This document shows, piece by piece, positions 60,121 to 64,000 of a DNA stretch of 64,000 bases (its first letter is position 1; every line of letters begins with the position of its first letter). The stretch covers positions 1-64,000 of the forward strand of contig CAJTYW010000001.1 in NCBI GenBank assembly GCA_910583995.1. Reading direction: 5' to 3'. A model generated the notes under the pieces. The model searched no databases, was not told where the DNA came from, and saw only the letters and a list, made by a program, of their open reading frames with translations. The translations under genes and the position numbers were made by a program. The DNA comes from an uncultured Christensenella sp. (lineage in GTDB: Bacteria; Bacillota; Clostridia; Christensenellales; UBA3700).

Positions 60121-62589
60121 ATGAGTAAATTTGATAAGCAAATTAATATTTTTTTAGCATCTTCTTTAGTAGAATTTAAAAATGAGCGTAGCGAATTGGT
60201 GTTGTTTATTCGTGACCTTAGCGATAAATTTGAAGAAAATTACAATATTAAAATAAAACCAATTTATTGTGAAAGTATTGACCCTTGTATGGAAAAGGGC
60301 AGAAAACAAGACTGCTATAATGAAGAAATTGAAAATAGTGAAATGGTATTCTTTTTGTTTTTTACGCGTGCAGGAGAATATACAATTGAAGAGTTTAAAA
60401 TAGCATACAATCATTTTAAAAATAGCGAGAATCATAAACCAAAAATTTATGTATATTTTAAAAATTTACCTGAAGGTGCAAGTGCCCACGACTCAATAAA
60501 AGAGTTTGCAAAAGAAATTGACAAAACTTATGGTCATTACTATGGTACTTTTGATAGTATTGATACTATCAAACTTCGTATTTTGCTAAACTTGAAAATA
60601 CAAGAAATGGATTTTGTTAAAATTGAAATGAAAGACAATGTATGTCTTGTTGACGGAAAACCATTTGTAAACCTTGATAATGTTGCTGAGTTTGCAAACA
60701 ACCAAGATTTGAAGCAGTTGCAAGTAGAATTAAGTAATATAGAAGAAAAATATTTTGAAATGAAACCTTTATATGAAAGTAACAAAATGAATGACACTTT
60801 TTATAAAGAATATTGCGAAATTGCAATAAAAAGACAATCACTTTTGGATACAATAGACGAACTTAAAAAAAATATATTTGACTTATCCTTAAGATTAAGC
60901 AAGGACGAAGTGCGTTGTGATTTAACTCCAAGAATGAAACAAGCCTATCGCTTGTTAGAAAAAGGCGATAGCAAGGGCTGTCTTACTATACTTGACGAAA
61001 AGGAAATTGACGATGATTTTAAAAGGTGGGAAAAAGAGCAAGAAAGACAAGGTAAGATAAAAGCTACAATTTATGTAAAAGAACATATACTTGCAATAGA
61101 TATTTTGCAAACAATGTACGCTTACAAAAATAGATTTACAGAAATTGAAAGTAGATATGAAAAAATTATAAAAACTGCAGAAAAATATCAAGTAGAACTA
61201 GATGTTTTGTATGATTATGCTTTTTATTTGCATAATCAAAATAATCACAGCAAGGCTATTGAAATTGCAGAACAATTGTTGCCATATTGGGATAATGAAG
61301 ATATATCTGAATATGATAGAGCAATGTTGTATAATCTATTGGCAATTTTATATGAAAATACTCAAAGATATGATTTAGCGAAAGAATTACATAAAAAAGC
61401 AATAGAGATATATGAGCAATTAGTAGATACTAATCCACAAGCTTATGAGCCTAATTTAGCAATTAGTTATAATAATTTGGCTAATTTATATAAACATATT
61501 CAAAAATATGATTTAGCGGAATCATTGTATAAAAAAGCAATAGAGATAAGAGAGCGATTAGTAGATAGTAATCCACAATCTTATGAGCCTGATTTAGCTG
61601 ATAGTTATAATAATTTAGCAGTTTTATATTATGATACTCAAAGCTTTGATTTAGCTGAAGAATTGCATAAAAAAGCAATAAAGATAAGGGCGCGATTAGT
61701 AAAAGAAAATCCACAGGTATATGAGCCTAATTTAGCAAGTAGTCATAATAATTTAGCAAATTTATATAGCGATACTCTAAGATATGATTTAGCAGAAGAA
61801 TTGTATAAAAAAGCAATAGAGACAAGAGAACGACTAGTAGTTATTAATCCGCAAGCTTATGAGCCTGATTTAGCTGATAGTTATAATAATTTAGCAGTTT
61901 TATATTATGATACTCAAAGGTTTGATTTGGCGGAAGATTTATACAAAAAAACAATAGAGATAAGAGAGAGATTAGCAAAAGAAAATCCACAAGCTTATGA
62001 GCCTAATTTAGCTACTATTTATAATAATTTAGGATTATTATATAGTGATACTCAATGGTTTGATTTAGCGGAAGAGTTGCATAAAAAAACAATAGAGATA
62101 AGAGAGCGATTAGTAAAAGAAAATCCGCAAGTATATGAGCCTGATTTAGCTATGAGTTATAACAATTTAGCAATTTTATATAATATTATACAAAGGTATG
62201 ATTTAGCGGAAGAATTATATGAAAAATCAATAGAGATAAGAGAACGACTAGTAGTTATTAATCCACAAGCTTTTGAGCCTTATTTAGCAAAAAGTTATAA
62301 TAATTTAGCAAATTTATATAGCGATACTCAAAGATATCATTTAGCAGAAAAATTGTATAAAAAAACAATAGAGATAAGAGAACGACTAGTAGTTATTAAT
62401 CCACAAACTTTTGAGCCTTATTTAGCAAGTAGTTATAATAATTTAGCTAATTTATATGGCGATATCGAAATATATGCATTATACGAAGAGTTTTTATTTA
62501 AAGCATTTAATTCGGCTAAAAAATATAAAGATAGCAATAGTACATGCAAAGCTATTTATGAAGATTTAGAAATACTATTTGAAGAATAA
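60121..62589 (+). CDS. TIR/DUF4062-like N-terminus fused to a TPR array
   Basis: This 822-aa protein has three parts. Residues 1-165 resemble TIR-like/DUF4062 domains: INIFLASSLVEFKNERSEL at the start, EEIENSEMVFFLFFTRAGEYT, KPKIYVYFKNLP and YGTFDSIDTIKLRILLNLKIQ. Residues 190-300 are a charged coiled coil. From 401 to 768 there are eight 46-residue TPR units of the pattern YNNLAxLYxDTQxxDLAEELYKKAIEIRERL...NPQAYEPDL, with a partial ninth. TIR-like plus TPR fusions are common in prokaryotic immune and signalling proteins; no catalytic residue can be named here. The start at 60121 follows AAAAGG. The next gene, a phosphoesterase, begins 36 bases downstream. Confidence 0.75.
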   Translation: MSKFDKQINIFLASSLVEFKNERSELVLFIRDLSDKFEENYNIKIKPIYCESIDPCMEKGRKQDCYNEEIENSEMVFFLFFTRAGEYTIEEFKIAYNHFKNSENHKPKIYVYFKNLPEGASAHDSIKEFAKEIDKTYGHYYGTFDSIDTIKLRILLNLKIQEMDFVKIEMKDNVCLVDGKPFVNLDNVAEFANNQDLKQLQVELSNIEEKYFEMKPLYESNKMNDTFYKEYCEIAIKRQSLLDTIDELKKNIFDLSLRLSKDEVRCDLTPRMKQAYRLLEKGDSKGCLTILDEKEIDDDFKRWEKEQERQGKIKATIYVKEHILAIDILQTMYAYKNRFTEIESRYEKIIKTAEKYQVELDVLYDYAFYLHNQNNHSKAIEIAEQLLPYWDNEDISEYDRAMLYNLLAILYENTQRYDLAKELHKKAIEIYEQLVDTNPQAYEPNLAISYNNLANLYKHIQKYDLAESLYKKAIEIRERLVDSNPQSYEPDLADSYNNLAVLYYDTQSFDLAEELHKKAIKIRARLVKENPQVYEPNLASSHNNLANLYSDTLRYDLAEELYKKAIETRERLVVINPQAYEPDLADSYNNLAVLYYDTQRFDLAEDLYKKTIEIRERLAKENPQAYEPNLATIYNNLGLLYSDTQWFDLAEELHKKTIEIRERLVKENPQVYEPDLAMSYNNLAILYNIIQRYDLAEELYEKSIEIRERLVVINPQAFEPYLAKSYNNLANLYSDTQRYHLAEKLYKKTIEIRERLVVINPQTFEPYLASSYNNLANLYGDIEIYALYEEFLFKAFNSAKKYKDSNSTCKAIYEDLEILFEE
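61321..62424 (+). repeat. Eight tandem 138-bp coding repeats
   Basis: Units begin at 61321, 61459, 61597, 61735, 61873, 62011, 62149 and 62287, with a partial ninth at 62425. The spacing is exactly 138 bases (46 codons). Adjacent units are very similar at DNA level, e.g. TTTAGCTGATAGTTATAATA at 61593 and again at 61869. Confidence 0.9.
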
Positions 62590-62624
62590 AATAACACTTA
62601 AAAAATTGTAAAAAGGAGTGAGTT

Positions 62625-64000
62625 ATGAATATAAGTAGTAAACAGAAAAAAGTTGCTATAATTGTGCTAATTGTGTTAGCGGCAATGGCGATTTTGGGCG
62701 GTCTTGCAACTGGTATTTACTTTGGCGTGGCGACAATACCTACTGAAGGTATTGTAATTGATGCAGAAAGTAATACACCAATTGCAAATGTCAGTGTGAC
62801 TGACGGCAGAAATGTTGTAAAAACTGGCGAAGACGGCAGGTTTAAACTAAAAGGTTGGCATAAGGCAAGGTTTGTTACAATAACAAATCCGACAGGGTAT
62901 TGGACGGAAGAATATTATCAAGAAATTGATAGAAAAACCGACGATTACACATTTACTTTGACAAAACGGAATACTGACGATACCAATCATACATTTATGC
63001 AAATTACCGATACAGAGATTAACGAAAATGGTGTTGGTGATTGGTTTAATCATTTAAAAAAGCAAGTTGAAGAGACAAATCCTGCATTTTTGATACATAC
63101 AGGCGATATTTGCTATGAAGCAGGACTAAAGCAACATATTGTAGATATGAATAGTGAAAATATGGGAATACCTGTAAGATATACTATTGGTAATCACGAT
63201 TTTGTTCAATACGGAAAATACAGCGAGCAGTTGTTTGAAGATAATTACGGACCTGTAAATTATTCCTTTGATGTTGGTAATATACATTATATTGTATCTT
63301 CATTAGCTTATGGTGATTACATTGCTAAATACAATTTTAACGATGTTGTTACTTGGATAAAGAACGATTTGGAGACTGTAGATGACAATAAAAGAGTTAT
63401 TATTTTTAATCACGATGTTTGCCGTGACGAAACAGGAATGGTTTTAAAGTCAGGAACGCAAAAAATCGAACTTAAAAAAGAAGGCGTTATTGGTTGGATA
63501 AACGGACATTTACATTATAATTTTATCAATAATTATGACGGAATTTTAAATATTTCAACTACACCTTTGGTAGGTGGAATTGATAGTTCTATTGGTGGTG
63601 TAAGACTTGTAGATATAGAAAATAATGTTATTAAGAACACTTATATGCGTTATACAGACTATGAGCCTGATGAAGCAAGTCAACAAGGTTATGAGTGGCA
63701 AGTTAAATTAAGTGGCAGAAACTTATATGCAGACCCTGTTTTGGTAGGCGATAAAGTTTATGTTGGTATGATGGATAATGATTATCCAAGAAAACCTGTG
63801 TTTGCGTGCCTAAATGTGGCAAATGGCGAAACTATATGGGAAATGCAGCTTGAAACGTCTGTAAAAAATAATTTTTATGTGAGTGACGGAGTAGCTGTAG
63901 TACAAGATTCTTCAGGCATAGTTTATGGCTTAGATGCAGATACCGGCAGGCAGTTATGGAAAAAAGATTTAATGCTTATTACTTATCGTTACTCAATGAC
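62625..64000 (+). CDS. Membrane-anchored metallophosphoesterase with PQQ-like repeats, partial
   Basis: The frame is open from ATG at 62625 to the window end (458 codons, no stop). It has an N-terminal membrane anchor (about 10-35), a carboxypeptidase-regulatory-like beta domain (about 40-115, GIVIDAESNTPIANVSV), then a calcineurin-like phosphoesterase: MQITDTEIN, IHTGDICYEAG, YTIGNHDF, IIFNHDVC and GWINGHLHY. The first motif has Glu where His is usual. From about 375 there are PQQ/beta-propeller-like repeats (CLNVANGETIWEMQLE, GLDADTGRQLWKKDL). AAGGAGTG precedes the ATG. It may be co-transcribed with the TPR gene. The substrate is unknown. Confidence 0.85.
   Translation, partial: MNISSKQKKVAIIVLIVLAAMAILGGLATGIYFGVATIPTEGIVIDAESNTPIANVSVTDGRNVVKTGEDGRFKLKGWHKARFVTITNPTGYWTEEYYQEIDRKTDDYTFTLTKRNTDDTNHTFMQITDTEINENGVGDWFNHLKKQVEETNPAFLIHTGDICYEAGLKQHIVDMNSENMGIPVRYTIGNHDFVQYGKYSEQLFEDNYGPVNYSFDVGNIHYIVSSLAYGDYIAKYNFNDVVTWIKNDLETVDDNKRVIIFNHDVCRDETGMVLKSGTQKIELKKEGVIGWINGHLHYNFINNYDGILNISTTPLVGGIDSSIGGVRLVDIENNVIKNTYMRYTDYEPDEASQQGYEWQVKLSGRNLYADPVLVGDKVYVGMMDNDYPRKPVFACLNVANGETIWEMQLETSVKNNFYVSDGVAVVQDSSGIVYGLDADTGRQLWKKDLMLITYRYSM

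Noticed and set aside
61321..62424. Regular direct repeats considered as a CRISPR array
   Set aside because: They are 138-bp units that stay in frame and encode TPR helices; there are no short repeats with unique spacers.

Overview
The window is an AT-rich stretch of a low-GC Gram-positive chromosome from an endospore-forming member of the Clostridia. The evidence is spoIIAA-spoIIAB-sigF next to spoVAC-spoVAD-spoVAE, a spoVV/ylbJ homologue, a yunB homologue, a T-box leader on pheST, hprK, mutS2 and typical TTGACA/TATAAT promoters with 17-base spacers. Nearly all genes point along the + strand. No rRNA, tRNA or CRISPR array was found. The base sequence alone does not fix the genus.

Left part (1-9905): a five-gene biotin-dependent operon encodes a 12S-type carboxyltransferase, an OadG-like subunit, a biotin carrier, the OadB Na+-pump subunit and a 5S/OadA-type carboxyltransferase. 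After a palindrome-rich gap come a lipoprotein, spoVV on the - strand, a frameshifted flavodoxin-like reductase and tmcAL on the - strand. 10083-21491 is a housekeeping block: pta-ackA (acetate and ATP), yceD-rpmF, plsX-rnc-prmA-rsmE-mtaB, a HIT protein and rpsU. A DUF4874/4832 lipoprotein and a DUF421 membrane protein interrupt the common rpmF-plsX pairing.

Middle part (21874-42393): an unknown 105-aa protein, then recX-birA-P1 peptidase-nnr. BirA could charge the biotin carrier encoded at 2331. Next are a solitary MazF-type toxin, a short polysaccharide co-polymerase with a degenerate BY-kinase-like partner, a TIM-barrel isomerase, pgi, a Cys-rich probable spore protein, an ArsR regulator, uvrC, a HAD phosphatase, hprK and nadE. 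A solitary serine recombinase and the divergent galT/galK pair follow, before lgt. The galT 5' leader can fold into a four-way junction that begins where the transcript is predicted to start.

Right part (42598-64000): a DivIVA-like protein; the spoIIA operon, a 29-codon candidate gene and spoVACDE; yunB; the T-box-controlled pheST operon; a U32 peptidase family protein, mutS2, a cysteine desulfurase and thiI. At the far right is an 822-aa protein with a TIR/DUF4062-like N-terminus and eight near-identical 46-residue TPR units, resembling prokaryotic immune or signalling proteins, followed by a metallophosphoesterase cut off by the window end.

The features most worth following are the galT leader RNA, a 25-bp repeat family (consensus near AACCnTTCAAAAATCGGTAT followed by TAAAT) found mainly at gene 3' ends, the TPR protein with its 138-bp DNA repeats, and the hybrid decarboxylase/transcarboxylase operon.
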